From the NCBI GenBank assembly GCA_905221065.1, contig CAJNBS010000002.1, forward strand, positions 62,001-126,000: DNA of 64,000 nucleotides. Reading direction: 5' to 3'. A program made the translations under genes and the position numbers. The notes under the pieces are model-generated. The model saw only the letters and a program-made list of their open reading frames with translations, was not told the DNA's origin and did no database searches. Below are positions 1-8,625 of the stretch, in pieces (position 1 is the first letter of the stretch; each line of letters begins with the position of its first letter). Source of the DNA: a bacterium. GTDB lineage: Bacteria > Bacillota > Bacilli > Lactobacillales > Streptococcaceae.

Positions 1-611
1 TTGCCATGCCAGCTGCTATCTTTTTCTCGATTGAAAATACCAATATTTCGCGCATGAAGCGCGTGACTTCCTCTTCTTATAACATCGAAAAAGTCTGCGA
101 TGTGAACCAGATTTCTCGTCAGCTGGTTGGGGGGCACATTGATTTAGAAATAGCCTTTAAGCAATTGACGGCCTTGCAAGCCCAACCGCTTCCCTATACC
201 AAGTTACAGGTGACTCTGGCTGCGACCTTTAGTGCCCCTTTCTTTTCAGTTATGTTTAGTGGAAACATCTACGATGCACTTGGGGCAGGAGTGGCTACCT
301 TATTTGGTTTTGCCTTTTCCCTCTATGTGGAGAAGTTTATCCGAATTCCCTTTGTAACAGCCTTTGCTGGAGCCTTTGTCTTTGGGATGATAGCTCAGTT
401 TTGGGCTCGCTACACAGGCTTTCCCTCAACAGCAGATTTGATTATAGCTGGTGCGGTCATGCCTTTTGTACCAGGGATTGCCTTGACCAATGCGGTCCGT
501 GATATTATGACCAACCACATAAACTCTGGTATGAGTAAGATGTTTGAATCCTTGCTTATTACCCTTGCTTTAGGGGCAGGAACTTCTGTCGCCTTGGTAT
601 TGATGAACTAA
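1..611 (+). CDS. threonine/serine exporter, ThrE N-terminal type (DUF1212), 5' truncated by window
   Basis: The reading frame is open to the left edge, so the visible ATG at position 6 is probably internal; the missing part would be the N-terminus of a protein of about 250 residues. The visible C-terminal two thirds has several hydrophobic helices, including stretches around LQVTLAATFSAPFF and IAGAVMPFVPGIALTNAVRD. The second resembles the conserved P-x-x-P-G-x-x-L segment of the ThrE family, inner-membrane exporters of threonine and serine. It ends one base before the next gene, a DUF3815-type partner. In firmicutes the exporter is commonly split over two such adjacent genes. Family call good; substrate is inferred from the family. 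Confidence 0.8.
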   Translation, partial: AMPAAIFFSIENTNISRMKRVTSSSYNIEKVCDVNQISRQLVGGHIDLEIAFKQLTALQAQPLPYTKLQVTLAATFSAPFFSVMFSGNIYDALGAGVATLFGFAFSLYVEKFIRIPFVTAFAGAFVFGMIAQFWARYTGFPSTADLIIAGAVMPFVPGIALTNAVRDIMTNHINSGMSKMFESLLITLALGAGTSVALVLMN

Positions 612-612
612 T

Positions 613-1062
613 ATGACACTAACAACCTTTTTACTACAAGCAGTAGCAAGTCTTCTTGCTATCATCACTTTTTTAATCGTACTCAATGTTCAGCGGTCTA
701 TGCTCTTACCGGGAGGGATTTTGGGCATGGCTGTCTGGCTAATCTATCTCTTGCTCAAGGAACCAACCAATGTCATTGTAGCTACCTTCATTGCCGCCAT
801 TATCGGTTCTTGTGTCAGCCAGATTTTAAGTATTCTTTATAAGACACCTGCTGTGGTTTTTATCTTGGCCATCTTAGCACCTTTGGTTCCGGGATATCTG
901 TCTTATCGGACAACTGCCTTTTTTGTGACAGGAGACTATAGTCACGCGATTGCTAGTGCAACTTTAGTTGTCATGTTGGCTCTGGTAATCTCTATTGGCA
1001 TGGCTAGCGGAACAGTGATTCTTAGACTGTATTCCTACTTACGAAAACAGCAAAATCGTTAG
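613..1062 (+). CDS. threonine/serine exporter, small subunit (ThrE_2 / DUF3815 type)
   Basis: 149 residues, almost entirely hydrophobic, with about four to five membrane helices and the motif AILAPLVPGYLSYR near residue 95, which mirrors the V-P-G motif of the upstream partner. The ATG follows the upstream stop after one base, so the two are translationally linked and likely form one transporter in the membrane. A strong terminator follows at once. The size and pairing fit the split ThrE arrangement; transport specificity for Thr/Ser is family knowledge, not visible here. Confidence 0.8.
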   Translation: MTLTTFLLQAVASLLAIITFLIVLNVQRSMLLPGGILGMAVWLIYLLLKEPTNVIVATFIAAIIGSCVSQILSILYKTPAVVFILAILAPLVPGYLSYRTTAFFVTGDYSHAIASATLVVMLALVISIGMASGTVILRLYSYLRKQQNR

Positions 1063-1068
1063 ACGAAC

Positions 1069-1103
1069 AAGAGACTTGATTTGGTGAATCAAGTCTTTTT
1101 TCT
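1069..1103 (+). terminator. rho-independent terminator after the exporter genes
   Basis: Inverted repeat AAGAGACTTGATT / AATCAAGTCTTTTTT with a short TGGTG loop and a T run, directly downstream of the exporter stop codon and upstream of the mvaS promoter. Confidence 0.85.
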
Positions 1104-1121
1104 CTCTTTTACTGCCATTTG

Positions 1122-1130
1122 TGATAAAAT
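1122..1130 (+). promoter_or_regulatory. extended -10 promoter of mvaSA
   Basis: TGATAAAAT forms an extended -10 (TGn plus TAAAAT). No good -35 lies 17 bases upstream, which is common for extended -10 promoters in streptococci. Transcription would begin near 1137, about 38 bases before the mvaS start. Confidence 0.55.
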
Positions 1131-1174
1131 AGTATAGAACGATTTTTTACATGAATGATAAAACAGAGGTAAAT

Positions 1175-2347
1175 ATGACAATCGGTATTGATAAGATTGG
1201 TTTTGCGACTAGTCAATATGTCTTGAAATTACAAGACTTAGCAGAAGCGAGGGGAATTGACCCTGAAAAATTAAGTAAAGGACTCTTGCTCAAGGAATTG
1301 AGTATTGCGCCCCTAACTGAGGATATCGTGACCTTGGCGGCCAGTGCAAGTGACTCTATTTTAACTGAGCAAGAGAGACAAGAAATTGACATGGTCATTG
1401 TGGCTACCGAGTCAGGAATTGACCAGAGTAAGGCTGCGGCCGTCTTTGTGCATGGCTTGCTGGGTATCCAGCCCTTTGCTCGTAGTTTCGAGATTAAAGA
1501 AGCCTGCTATGGAGCGACAGCTGCCCTTCATTATGCCAAATTGCATGTGGAAAATTCTCCAGAGTCCAAGGTCTTGGTCATTGCCAGTGATATTGCCAAA
1601 TATGGTATTGAAACTCCGGGAGAACCAACTCAGGGTGCTGGAAGTGTGGCTATGTTGATTACTCAAAATCCACGCATTATGGCCTTTAATAATGACAATG
1701 TGGCTCAAACCCGTGACATCATGGATTTTTGGCGTCCAAATTACTCAACAACCCCTTATGTGAATGGTGTTTATTCTACCCAACAATATTTGGATAGTTT
1801 GAAAACGACTTGGCTTGAATATCAAAAACGCTACCAGCTTACTTTGGATGATTTTGCGGCGGTTTGCTTCCACTTGCCTTATCCTAAATTAGCTCTAAAA
1901 GGCTTGAAAAAAATCATGGATAAGAGCCTGCCTCAAGAGAAAAAGGATCTCTTGCAAAAGCATTTTGACCAGTCTATTCTCTACAGTCAAAAGGTGGGGA
2001 ACATCTACACTGGTTCACTTTTCCTAGGACTTTTGTCTCTCTTGGAAAATACAGATAGCTTGAAGGCTGGGGATAAGATTGCCCTTTATAGTTACGGAAG
2101 TGGTGCTGTGGCTGAGTTCTTCAGTGGTGAATTGGTTGAAGGATATGAAGCCTATCTGGATAAAGACCGCTTGAACAGGCTCAACCAACGAACTGCCCTG
2201 TCTGTTGCTGACTATGAAAAAGTCTTCTTTGAGGAAGTGGTATTGGATGAAACAAACTCTGCCCAGTTTGCTGGCTATGAAAATCAAGAGTTTGCCTTGG
2301 TTGAAATTGTGGACCACCAACGCCGTTATAGCAAGGTTGAAAAATAA
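1175..2347 (+). CDS. mvaS: hydroxymethylglutaryl-CoA synthase
   Basis: Condenses acetyl-CoA with acetoacetyl-CoA to HMG-CoA, the first committed step of the mevalonate route that supplies isopentenyl diphosphate in streptococci. The start chosen is the ATG at 1175, preceded by AGAGG; an ATG at 1151 would add eight residues without a better ribosome site. From this start the protein has 390 residues and the catalytic residues fall where expected for bacterial MvaS: Glu79 in VATES and Cys111 in KEACYGATA, with the CFHLPYPKL His segment later. Its stop codon overlaps the ATG of mvaA by one base, so the two are coupled. Confident call. Confidence 0.97.
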   Translation: MTIGIDKIGFATSQYVLKLQDLAEARGIDPEKLSKGLLLKELSIAPLTEDIVTLAASASDSILTEQERQEIDMVIVATESGIDQSKAAAVFVHGLLGIQPFARSFEIKEACYGATAALHYAKLHVENSPESKVLVIASDIAKYGIETPGEPTQGAGSVAMLITQNPRIMAFNNDNVAQTRDIMDFWRPNYSTTPYVNGVYSTQQYLDSLKTTWLEYQKRYQLTLDDFAAVCFHLPYPKLALKGLKKIMDKSLPQEKKDLLQKHFDQSILYSQKVGNIYTGSLFLGLLSLLENTDSLKAGDKIALYSYGSGAVAEFFSGELVEGYEAYLDKDRLNRLNQRTALSVADYEKVFFEEVVLDETNSAQFAGYENQEFALVEIVDHQRRYSKVEK

Positions 2348-3621
2348 TGAAGATAAGTTGGAATGGATTTTCTAAAAAATCATACCATGAGCGCCTCGAG
2401 TTATTACAAGCTCAGGCGCTCCTTAGTCCTGAGAGACAAGAGAGTTTGGAGCAGGATGAACAGATTAGCGTGACTGTCGCAGACCAGTTGAGTGAGAATG
2501 TGGTGGGAACTTTTTCTCTGCCTTATTCGTTGGTTCCAGAGGTCCTCGTCAATGGTCAGGAATACACAGTTCCTTATGTGACGGAAGAGCCGTCAGTGGT
2601 TGCTGCGGCTAATTATGCCAGTAAAATCATTAAGCGAGCAGGTGCTTTTACTGCACAAGTCCATGAGCGCCAAATGATTGGGCAGGTAGCCCTTTATCAA
2701 GTTGCTGATCCTAAACAAGCGCAAGAGAAGATTGCCAGCAAGAAAGCAGAACTCTTGGAGCTTGCCAATCAAGCCTATCCTTCTATCGTCAAACGTGGTG
2801 GCGGGGCGCGTGATTTACATGTGGAGCAGATCAAGGGTGAGACAGACTTTCTCGTTGTTTATCTCCATGTCGATACTCAGGAAGCCATGGGAGCCAATAT
2901 GCTCAACACCATGCTGGAAGCCTTGAAGCCAGTCTTAGAAGAACTCAGTCAGGGGCAGAGTCTTATGGGGATCTTGTCCAACTACGCGACCGATTCTCTA
3001 GTGACTGCAAGCTGTCGCATTGCTTTTCGATACTTGAGTCGCCAAAAGGATCAAGGACGAGAAATTGCGGAGAAAATAGCTTTGGCTAGTCAGTTTGCTC
3101 AGGCTGATCCTTATCGAGCTGCTACCCACAATAAAGGGATTTTTAATGGTATTGATGCCGTTTTAATTGCCACAGGTAATGACTGGCGTGCCATCGAATC
3201 TGGTGCCCATGCCTTTGCCAGTCGAGATGGACGCTATCAAGGTCTTAGTCGATGGACACTGGACCTTGAAAGAGAAGAATTAGTTGGTGAGCTGACCCTT
3301 CCCATGCCTGTAGCAACCAAGGGTGGCTCTATCGGCCTCAACCCTCGTGTAGCCCTTAGTCATGAATTACTGGGAAATCCTTCTGCCAAAGAATTAGCTC
3401 AGATTATCGTGTCTATCGGTCTCGCCCAAAACTTTGCGGCCCTCAAAGCCTTGGTGAGTACAGGGATTCAGCAAGGTCACATGAAATTGCAGGCCAAATC
3501 CCTAGCTCTCCTTGCAGGTGCCAGTGAATCCGAGGTTGCTCCCCTAGTCGAGCAACTTATCGCAGATAAAACCTTTAACTTAGAGACAGCCCAGCGTTAC
3601 CTAGAAAACTTAAGATCATAA
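2347..3621 (+). CDS. mvaA: hydroxymethylglutaryl-CoA reductase, class II (degradative-type fold)
   Basis: Reduces HMG-CoA to mevalonate in the cytosol. 424 residues, typical for class II bacterial HMG-CoA reductases. Recognisable elements in order: ENVVG near residue 57, EEPSVVAAANYA carrying the catalytic Glu near 83, THNKGIFNGIDAV with the active-site Lys, GNDWRAIESGAHA with the catalytic Asp, and the C-terminal QQGHMKLQA His motif. Translation is coupled to mvaS through a one-base overlap (TAATG). A perfect terminator follows, so mvaS-mvaA form a two-gene operon. Confidence 0.97.
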   Translation: MKISWNGFSKKSYHERLELLQAQALLSPERQESLEQDEQISVTVADQLSENVVGTFSLPYSLVPEVLVNGQEYTVPYVTEEPSVVAAANYASKIIKRAGAFTAQVHERQMIGQVALYQVADPKQAQEKIASKKAELLELANQAYPSIVKRGGGARDLHVEQIKGETDFLVVYLHVDTQEAMGANMLNTMLEALKPVLEELSQGQSLMGILSNYATDSLVTASCRIAFRYLSRQKDQGREIAEKIALASQFAQADPYRAATHNKGIFNGIDAVLIATGNDWRAIESGAHAFASRDGRYQGLSRWTLDLEREELVGELTLPMPVATKGGSIGLNPRVALSHELLGNPSAKELAQIIVSIGLAQNFAALKALVSTGIQQGHMKLQAKSLALLAGASESEVAPLVEQLIADKTFNLETAQRYLENLRS

Positions 3622-3651
3622 AAAACTCAGACGAATTGGTCTGAGTTTTCT
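3621..3651 (+). terminator. terminator of mvaSA
   Basis: Perfect 11-bp inverted repeat AAAACTCAGAC / GTCTGAGTTTT around a GAATTG loop, starting at the mvaA stop codon. Confidence 0.85.
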
Positions 3652-3657
3652 TGTGCT

Positions 3658-3810
3658 TATACTCAATGAAAATCAAAGAGCAAACTGGGAAACTAGCCAC
3701 AGGTTGCTCAAAGCACTGCTTTGAGGTTGTAGATAAGACTGACGAAGTCAGTTACATATATCTACGGTAAGGCGACGCTGACGTGGTTTGAAGAGATTTT
3801 CGAATAGTAT
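3658..3810 (-). repeat. BOX element, boxC-boxB-boxA (one boxB), minus orientation
   Basis: Matches the pneumococcal BOX family. Read on the minus strand it starts with boxA (TAATACTATTCGAAAATC, then the CGTCAGCGTCGCCTTACCG core used as the classic BOX primer site), has one 45-bp boxB unit at 3707-3751, and ends in boxC (CTTTGATTTTCATTGAGTATA). BOX elements are small non-autonomous repeats able to form stem-loops. The boxA terminus overlaps the scrR stop codon: the TAA at 3812-3810 is part of the element. Confidence 0.93.
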
Positions 3811-4775
3811 TAAATACTTTTTCCTGGTAATAGGGTGACTGGTAAGAAGTAACCAGTTGTCGCAACTTCCTTGCCTTCGATCTTTTGTAAGAGGAGGTCA
3901 ACAGTGAGTTGGGCAATCTCCTTCATAGGTTGCTTAATTGTTGTCAAATGAGGATAGTAATTCTCGATAAAGTAGGTCCCATCGTATCCGATGACCTTGA
4001 GCTCTTCTGGGACAGAAATGCCCAGTTCTTGAGCAATTTTAATGACCAGAATAGCAGTCAAATCATCCGAAGCAAAGATGGCATCTGGCTTTTGTCGAGT
4101 TAAGATATTCTTGATTTCCATTTCTTTTCTGACGGGAGAAAAGTCACTGGAAACATTGATAATAGGTGCTTTGGGGAGTACGGATGCAAAACCAGCGTGG
4201 CGTAGTCCAGTTGGCGAGTTAGAATTGTCATTCCCTGTAATCATGATGATAGACTGGGCGCCTGTCTTAACCAAGGTCTGGGCAGCAAGAACCCCACCAG
4301 CATAGTTGTCAGAGGAAACGACAGGGATGTCTGGAGACAGGTTTCGGTCAAAGGAAATAATCGGCGCTGTCACGCGATTGTAGTCTTCAATTCCTAGGTT
4401 GTGACTACCAGAAATGATGCCGTCCACCTGATTGGCTTCCAACATTTCGATATATTCACGTTCCTTCTCAGAATCATGTTCACTGTTGCAGATGATGGTC
4501 TTGTAACCATTTTTGAAGAGTTGGTGTTCCAATTTATCAATCAATTCTGCATAGAAAACATTGGAAATATTTGGGAAAATCAAGCCGATTAACTTAGCTG
4601 ACTTTCCTTGCAGACTACGAGCCAGGTTGTTGGGTTTATAGCCCAATTCTCGCATGGCTTCATTTACTTTTTGAATGGTTTTCTCAGATAGATAACCTTT
4701 TTTATTGATAACCCGAGAAACGGTAGTAGGGCTGACGCCTGCAAGTTTGGCGACATCAGTTAGTTTTGCGACCAT
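3810..4775 (-). CDS. scrR: sucrose operon repressor, LacI/GalR family
   Basis: 321 residues. N-terminal helix-turn-helix at residues 4-25 (TDVAKLAGVSPTTVSRVI) followed by the hinge helix, then a periplasmic-binding-protein-like effector domain. It lies immediately downstream of scrB and overlaps its end by 20 bases, so scrB and scrR are one minus-strand unit and the repressor probably controls its own expression. The likely targets are the two LacI-type palindromes between scrB and scrA (6301-6316 and 6485-6500). The effector is expected to be a sucrose-derived sugar phosphate or fructose; this is inferred from the family. The stop codon lies in a BOX element. Confidence 0.93.
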   Translation of the reverse strand: MVAKLTDVAKLAGVSPTTVSRVINKKGYLSEKTIQKVNEAMRELGYKPNNLARSLQGKSAKLIGLIFPNISNVFYAELIDKLEHQLFKNGYKTIICNSEHDSEKEREYIEMLEANQVDGIISGSHNLGIEDYNRVTAPIISFDRNLSPDIPVVSSDNYAGGVLAAQTLVKTGAQSIIMITGNDNSNSPTGLRHAGFASVLPKAPIINVSSDFSPVRKEMEIKNILTRQKPDAIFASDDLTAILVIKIAQELGISVPEELKVIGYDGTYFIENYYPHLTTIKQPMKEIAQLTVDLLLQKIEGKEVATTGYFLPVTLLPGKSI

Positions 4776-6210
4776 AATCTAATTCATAGTAAGTTCCAGT
4801 TGGGTTTCCAGATTTGATGAGGATCCCATTTTGGTCCGCATGTGGGAAGACACGACCAGAAAATACTTTTTCTCCTTTATTGATGAAAATTTCAAAGACA
4901 GAGTTATCGATGAAAATCGTAGCAGTAGTAGCCTGGTTATTGATAGGGCAAGAACGAGTTGTCCCAAATTCTTGAGCGTACTGTTCACCAGCCTGGCTAC
5001 GATCTACTGTCACTTGACCATTTGCAAGGTCAAAGTTGATGGAAAGTCCCTTACCTTCTTTGTCAGCAAGTAAGATAATCTCGCTCTGGCTATTGGATTC
5101 CAAGTTTAGCTCGAGTTCGTAGGTGTTATTGGTTTGGACACGGTTTGAGAAGGCTTCTTCAGAAGCACGGAGATCCTTGATAGCTGCGACTGGGTATTGG
5201 TAAAGTTTGCCATCTTTTATAGTCAGTTCTTTGACCAAAGAGAAGGTTCCTTGGTGGTCAAAACGGTCAGATGGGTAAGAAACATCTGGTAATCCAAGCC
5301 AGCTAACTGCTAGAGCACGTCCGTCAGGAGCGTTGAAGGCTTGAGTTGCATAGGCTTCGAAACCGTAATCCATGTTTTGAAGTTGAGACACATCTACCAT
5401 TTTGGCATTTTCAGGGTCAAAGGAAGCCCCGATTTTGTACATATTTGGATAGATATTGTCGTAGTCTAGAACATCCTTATCCAAGCCTTGTGGGCAGTAG
5501 AGAAGGACAGGTTGCTCTCCTACAAAGACAAGATTTGGGCATTCCATCATGTAGGCAGTGCGGTCGTTAGCAAAGTCAAGGTCGCCAACAGCTTGCCAGT
5601 TTGTGTAGTCGTTGTCAATAGCTTTGTAGAGACGGACAAAGCCTTTTTTCTCCAAGTCCTGTCCACCGACGATAGCATAATATTGACCTTTAAAATTAAA
5701 AATTTGTGGATCGCGGAAGTGGTCTGTAGAGTCTGCTGGCTGGTCAATCAAGATCTTGTCAATCTTCGTAATATTGCCATCCTTGTCCATCAAAGCCCCA
5801 ATCTGGTATGGGTGACGGATCCAGTTTTCATCGCGGACATTTCCCGTATAAAATAGGAATAACTGATCACCAAATTGCATAGCAGAACCAGAGTAGGCAC
5901 CGTGGCTATCTAATGGAGTATCAGGCAAAACTTTGACACCAGTTTCTGTGAAGTGAACCAAGTCCTCGCTTTCCAATTGCACCCAAGATTTCAAACCGTG
6001 GGCTGCACCAAAAGGAAAGTTCTGATAAAAAACAATCCACTTTCCATCAAAGTAAGAAAAGCCATTTGGGTCGTTTAGGAGTCCTGTTTTTGGCTCAACA
6101 TGGTAATGAGTATGCCATGGAGATTGTGCCATATTTTCCTTAATATTCTTAATTTCTTCTTGCGTCCAATCTTGATAAAGTCTGTAACGACGCTCAGTAG
6201 TCCATTCCAT
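4756..6210 (-). CDS. scrB: sucrose-6-phosphate hydrolase, GH32
   Basis: Cleaves the sucrose-6-phosphate made by ScrA into glucose-6-phosphate and fructose in the cytosol. 484 residues. The three GH32 signature blocks are present: NDPNG at residues 46-50 with the nucleophile Asp47, FRDP at 165-168 with the transition-state Asp, and MECPNL at 222-227 with the acid/base Glu223. A C-terminal beta-sandwich follows. No signal peptide, which fits an intracellular phospho-sugar hydrolase rather than a secreted invertase. The ATG has a good AGGAATG-type ribosome site on the minus strand, and the 3' end overlaps scrR. Confidence 0.96.
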   Translation of the reverse strand: MEWTTERRYRLYQDWTQEEIKNIKENMAQSPWHTHYHVEPKTGLLNDPNGFSYFDGKWIVFYQNFPFGAAHGLKSWVQLESEDLVHFTETGVKVLPDTPLDSHGAYSGSAMQFGDQLFLFYTGNVRDENWIRHPYQIGALMDKDGNITKIDKILIDQPADSTDHFRDPQIFNFKGQYYAIVGGQDLEKKGFVRLYKAIDNDYTNWQAVGDLDFANDRTAYMMECPNLVFVGEQPVLLYCPQGLDKDVLDYDNIYPNMYKIGASFDPENAKMVDVSQLQNMDYGFEAYATQAFNAPDGRALAVSWLGLPDVSYPSDRFDHQGTFSLVKELTIKDGKLYQYPVAAIKDLRASEEAFSNRVQTNNTYELELNLESNSQSEIILLADKEGKGLSINFDLANGQVTVDRSQAGEQYAQEFGTTRSCPINNQATTATIFIDNSVFEIFINKGEKVFSGRVFPHADQNGILIKSGNPTGTYYELDYGRKTN

Positions 6211-6300
6211 TCTTTCATTCCTCCAAAAATCTTATCACTTTTAATAGTAACCGTTTTCGGAAAAAAATGCAAGCCTTTTATGTTAAAAAAGAGAAAAAAC

Positions 6301-6316
6301 TGTCAAACGTTTGTCA
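6301..6316. promoter_or_regulatory. ScrR-type operator over the scrB promoter
   Basis: TGTCAAACGTTTGTCA is a palindrome with one mismatched pair, centred on CG, the LacI/GalR operator style. On the minus strand its left arm reads TTGACA (6306-6301), usable as the scrB -35, with CATAAA at 6282-6277 as a weak -10 at 18-base spacing. Binding would block scrBR transcription. Confidence 0.7.
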
Positions 6317-6484
6317 TAAAATAAATGTAGGAAATCAATCGAATTTTCACGAAAATATGAAAGATAATGAAATGAACCCCTTTTTAACCAAGATTTTAAA
6401 CTTATTTTTTTAAGGAAAACCTGATAAAATAGTCAAAAACAATCAATCTAAAACGAGCCAACTAAGTGGATAGAATATTTTTTC

Positions 6485-6500
6485 TGCAAAACGCTTGACA
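6485..6500. promoter_or_regulatory. ScrR-type operator over the scrA -35
   Basis: TGCAAAACGCTTGACA has the same CG-centred half-site design as the operator at 6301-6316 and contains the TTGACA -35 of the scrA promoter, so a bound repressor would exclude RNA polymerase. Two operators 184 bases apart could also allow looping. Confidence 0.65.
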
Positions 6501-6522
6501 TATTTCTAAAACATGATAAAAT
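6495..6522 (+). promoter_or_regulatory. scrA promoter
   Basis: Perfect -35 TTGACA at 6495-6500, 16-base spacer, extended -10 TGATAAAAT at 6514-6522. Strong sigma-A promoter giving a leader of about 60 bases before scrA. Confidence 0.8.
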
Positions 6523-6539
6523 AAAAGTCGTAGGGCGGA

Positions 6540-6554
6540 TAAAATCGCTTTCAA
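6540..6554 (-). promoter_or_regulatory. cre-like site (CcpA) in the scrA leader
   Basis: Minus-strand TTGAAAGCGATTTTA fits the cre consensus WTGNAANCGNWNNCW with one mismatch. Placed about 10 bases downstream of the scrA start point it would act as a roadblock during growth on glucose. It could instead be a third ScrR half-operator, since LacI-family sites look alike. The rest of the 6211-6590 gap is AT-rich regulatory sequence with no gene. Confidence 0.55.
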
Positions 6555-6590
6555 ACAAGAATAAAATTTTATATAAGGAGATTTTTGCAA

Positions 6591-8477
6591 ATGAACAATC
6601 AGGAAATTGCAAAAAAAGTCATCGATGCCTTGGGCGGACGTGAAAATGTCAACAGTGTAGCTCACTGTGCGACTCGTCTTCGTGTCATGGTCAAAGATGA
6701 AGGAAAAATCAATAAAGAAGTGATTGAGAACTTGGAAAAAGTTCAAGGTGCTTTCTTTAACTCAGGTCAATACCAAATCATCTTTGGTACAGGTACAGTT
6801 AACAAAATGTACGATGAAGTTGTTGCGCTTGGCTTGCCAACATCATCTAAAGCTGACATGAAAGCAGAAGCTGCTAAACAAGGGAACTGGTTCCAACGTG
6901 CTATCCGTACTTTCGGTGACGTTTTCGTTCCAATCATCCCAGTTATCGTAGCAACAGGTCTCTTCATGGGTGTGCGTGGTCTTTTCAATGCTCTTGAAAT
7001 GCCACTTCCAGGAGACTTTGCAACTTACACTCAAATCTTGACAGATACAGCCTTCATCATCTTGCCAGGTTTGGTTGTGTGGTCAACCTTCCGTGTATTC
7101 GGTGGAAATCCTGCCGTTGGTATCGTTCTAGGTATGATGCTTGTTTCTGGCTCACTTCCAAACGCTTGGGCAGTTGCTCAAGGTGGTGAAGTAACAGCTA
7201 TGAACTTCTTTGGTTTCATCCCTGTTGTTGGTTTGCAAGGTTCCGTTCTTCCAGCCTTCATCATCGGGGTTGTCGGAGCTAAATTTGAAAAAGCTGTCCG
7301 CAAGGTCGTTCCAGATGTCATTGACCTCTTGGTAACGCCATTCGTGACACTTTTGGTCATGTCTATCCTTGGACTCTTTGTCATCGGACCAGTCTTCCAC
7401 ATTGTTGAAAACTATATCCTTATTGGTACAAAAGCAATTCTTGGCTTGCCACTTGGTCTTGGTGGTTTCTTGATTGGTGGGGTTCACCAATTGATCGTCG
7501 TGTCAGGTGTGCACCACATCTTCAACTTGCTTGAAGTGCAATTGCTTGCTGCTGACCATGCTAACCCATTCAACGCTATCATCACTGCTGCTATGACAGC
7601 TCAAGGTGCTGCAACTGTTGCGGTTGGTGTTAAAACTAAAAATCCAAAACTAAAAACACTTGCTTTCCCAGCTGCTCTTTCTGCTTTCCTAGGTATTACA
7701 GAGCCTGCTATCTTCGGGGTGAACTTGCGCTTCCGTAAACCATTCTTCCTTTCATTGATTGCTGGTGCAATCGGTGGTGGATTGGCTTCAATCCTTGGAC
7801 TTGCTGGTACTGGTAATGGTATCACCATTATCCCTGGTACAATGCTTTATGTCGGTAATGGACAACTTGCCCAATACCTTCTTATGGTAGCTGTATCATT
7901 CGTTCTTGGTTTCGCTCTTACTTATATGTTTGGTTATGAGGATGAAAAAGAAGTTGCTACTGAAGTAGAGACAGAACGTTTGGTCCAAGAAGAAACAACT
8001 GGTAACATTCCAGCAGCTCTTCAAAATGAAACACTTGTAACTCCTATCGTTGGTGACGTTGTAGCTCTTGCTGATGTGAATGACCCAGTCTTCTCAAGTG
8101 GAGCTATGGGACAAGGTATCGCTGTGAAACCAAGTCAAGGTGTGGTCTATGCACCAGCTGATGCTGAAGTTTCAATCGCCTTTGCAACAGGTCACGCCTT
8201 TGGTTTGAAAACAACTAACGGTGCTGAAGTCTTGATCCACGTTGGTATCGACACTGTAACAATGAACGGTGAAGGTTTCGAACAAAAAGTTGCCCAAGGT
8301 GACAAGGTAAAAGCTGGCGATGTTCTTGGAACATTTGATTCAAACAAAATCGCTGCAGCTGGTCTTGATGATACAACAATGGTTATCGTTACAAACACAG
8401 CTGACTTCTCTTCAGTAGCTCCAGTCGCAACAGGTTCAGTTGCGAAGGGGGATGCTCTTATCGAAGTGAAAGCCTAA
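6591..8477 (+). CDS. scrA: PTS sucrose transporter, EIIBCA
   Basis: Membrane permease that imports sucrose as sucrose-6-phosphate using phosphate from HPr. 628 residues in the order EIIB (1 to ~90, phospho-Cys26 in HCATRL), EIIC (~105-450, multiple helices; GITEPAIFGVNLRFRKP motif), linker, and EIIA of the glucose type (~490-628, phospho-His550 in VLIHVGIDTV). The ATG at 6591 is chosen because AAGGAG at 6575-6580 is optimally spaced; the TTG at 6585 is too close. Divergent from scrBR with shared control region. A terminator separates it from scrK, which has its own promoter. Confidence 0.96.
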   Translation: MNNQEIAKKVIDALGGRENVNSVAHCATRLRVMVKDEGKINKEVIENLEKVQGAFFNSGQYQIIFGTGTVNKMYDEVVALGLPTSSKADMKAEAAKQGNWFQRAIRTFGDVFVPIIPVIVATGLFMGVRGLFNALEMPLPGDFATYTQILTDTAFIILPGLVVWSTFRVFGGNPAVGIVLGMMLVSGSLPNAWAVAQGGEVTAMNFFGFIPVVGLQGSVLPAFIIGVVGAKFEKAVRKVVPDVIDLLVTPFVTLLVMSILGLFVIGPVFHIVENYILIGTKAILGLPLGLGGFLIGGVHQLIVVSGVHHIFNLLEVQLLAADHANPFNAIITAAMTAQGAATVAVGVKTKNPKLKTLAFPAALSAFLGITEPAIFGVNLRFRKPFFLSLIAGAIGGGLASILGLAGTGNGITIIPGTMLYVGNGQLAQYLLMVAVSFVLGFALTYMFGYEDEKEVATEVETERLVQEETTGNIPAALQNETLVTPIVGDVVALADVNDPVFSSGAMGQGIAVKPSQGVVYAPADAEVSIAFATGHAFGLKTTNGAEVLIHVGIDTVTMNGEGFEQKVAQGDKVKAGDVLGTFDSNKIAAAGLDDTTMVIVTNTADFSSVAPVATGSVAKGDALIEVKA

Positions 8478-8493
8478 TCTTTCCTAGCTAAAT

Positions 8494-8526
8494 GAAAACG
8501 AACAAATGACATGTTTGTTCGTTTTT
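8494..8526 (+). terminator. terminator after scrA
   Basis: Inverted repeat AAAACGAACAAA / TTTGTTCGTTTTT around TGACATG, 16 bases after the scrA stop. Confidence 0.85.
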
Positions 8527-8589
8527 GCTTGAATGGTAAGATTTACAGAGGAAAATCTAAAAAATAGAGAAATTTAGACTTTCGAAATA

Positions 8590-8598
8590 TGCTATAAT
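8590..8598 (+). promoter_or_regulatory. extended -10 promoter of scrK
   Basis: TGCTATAAT immediately before the fructokinase leader; no convincing -35. Gives scrK expression independent of the sucrose-regulated scrA promoter. Confidence 0.65.
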
Positions 8599-8625
8599 AA
8601 AGAAAATAAAAACAAGAGGTTTATC

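Noticed and set aside
6585..6590. TTG start two codons upstream for scrA
   Set aside because: It is only four bases from the AAGGAG site, whereas ATG 6591 has standard spacing and matches the family start.
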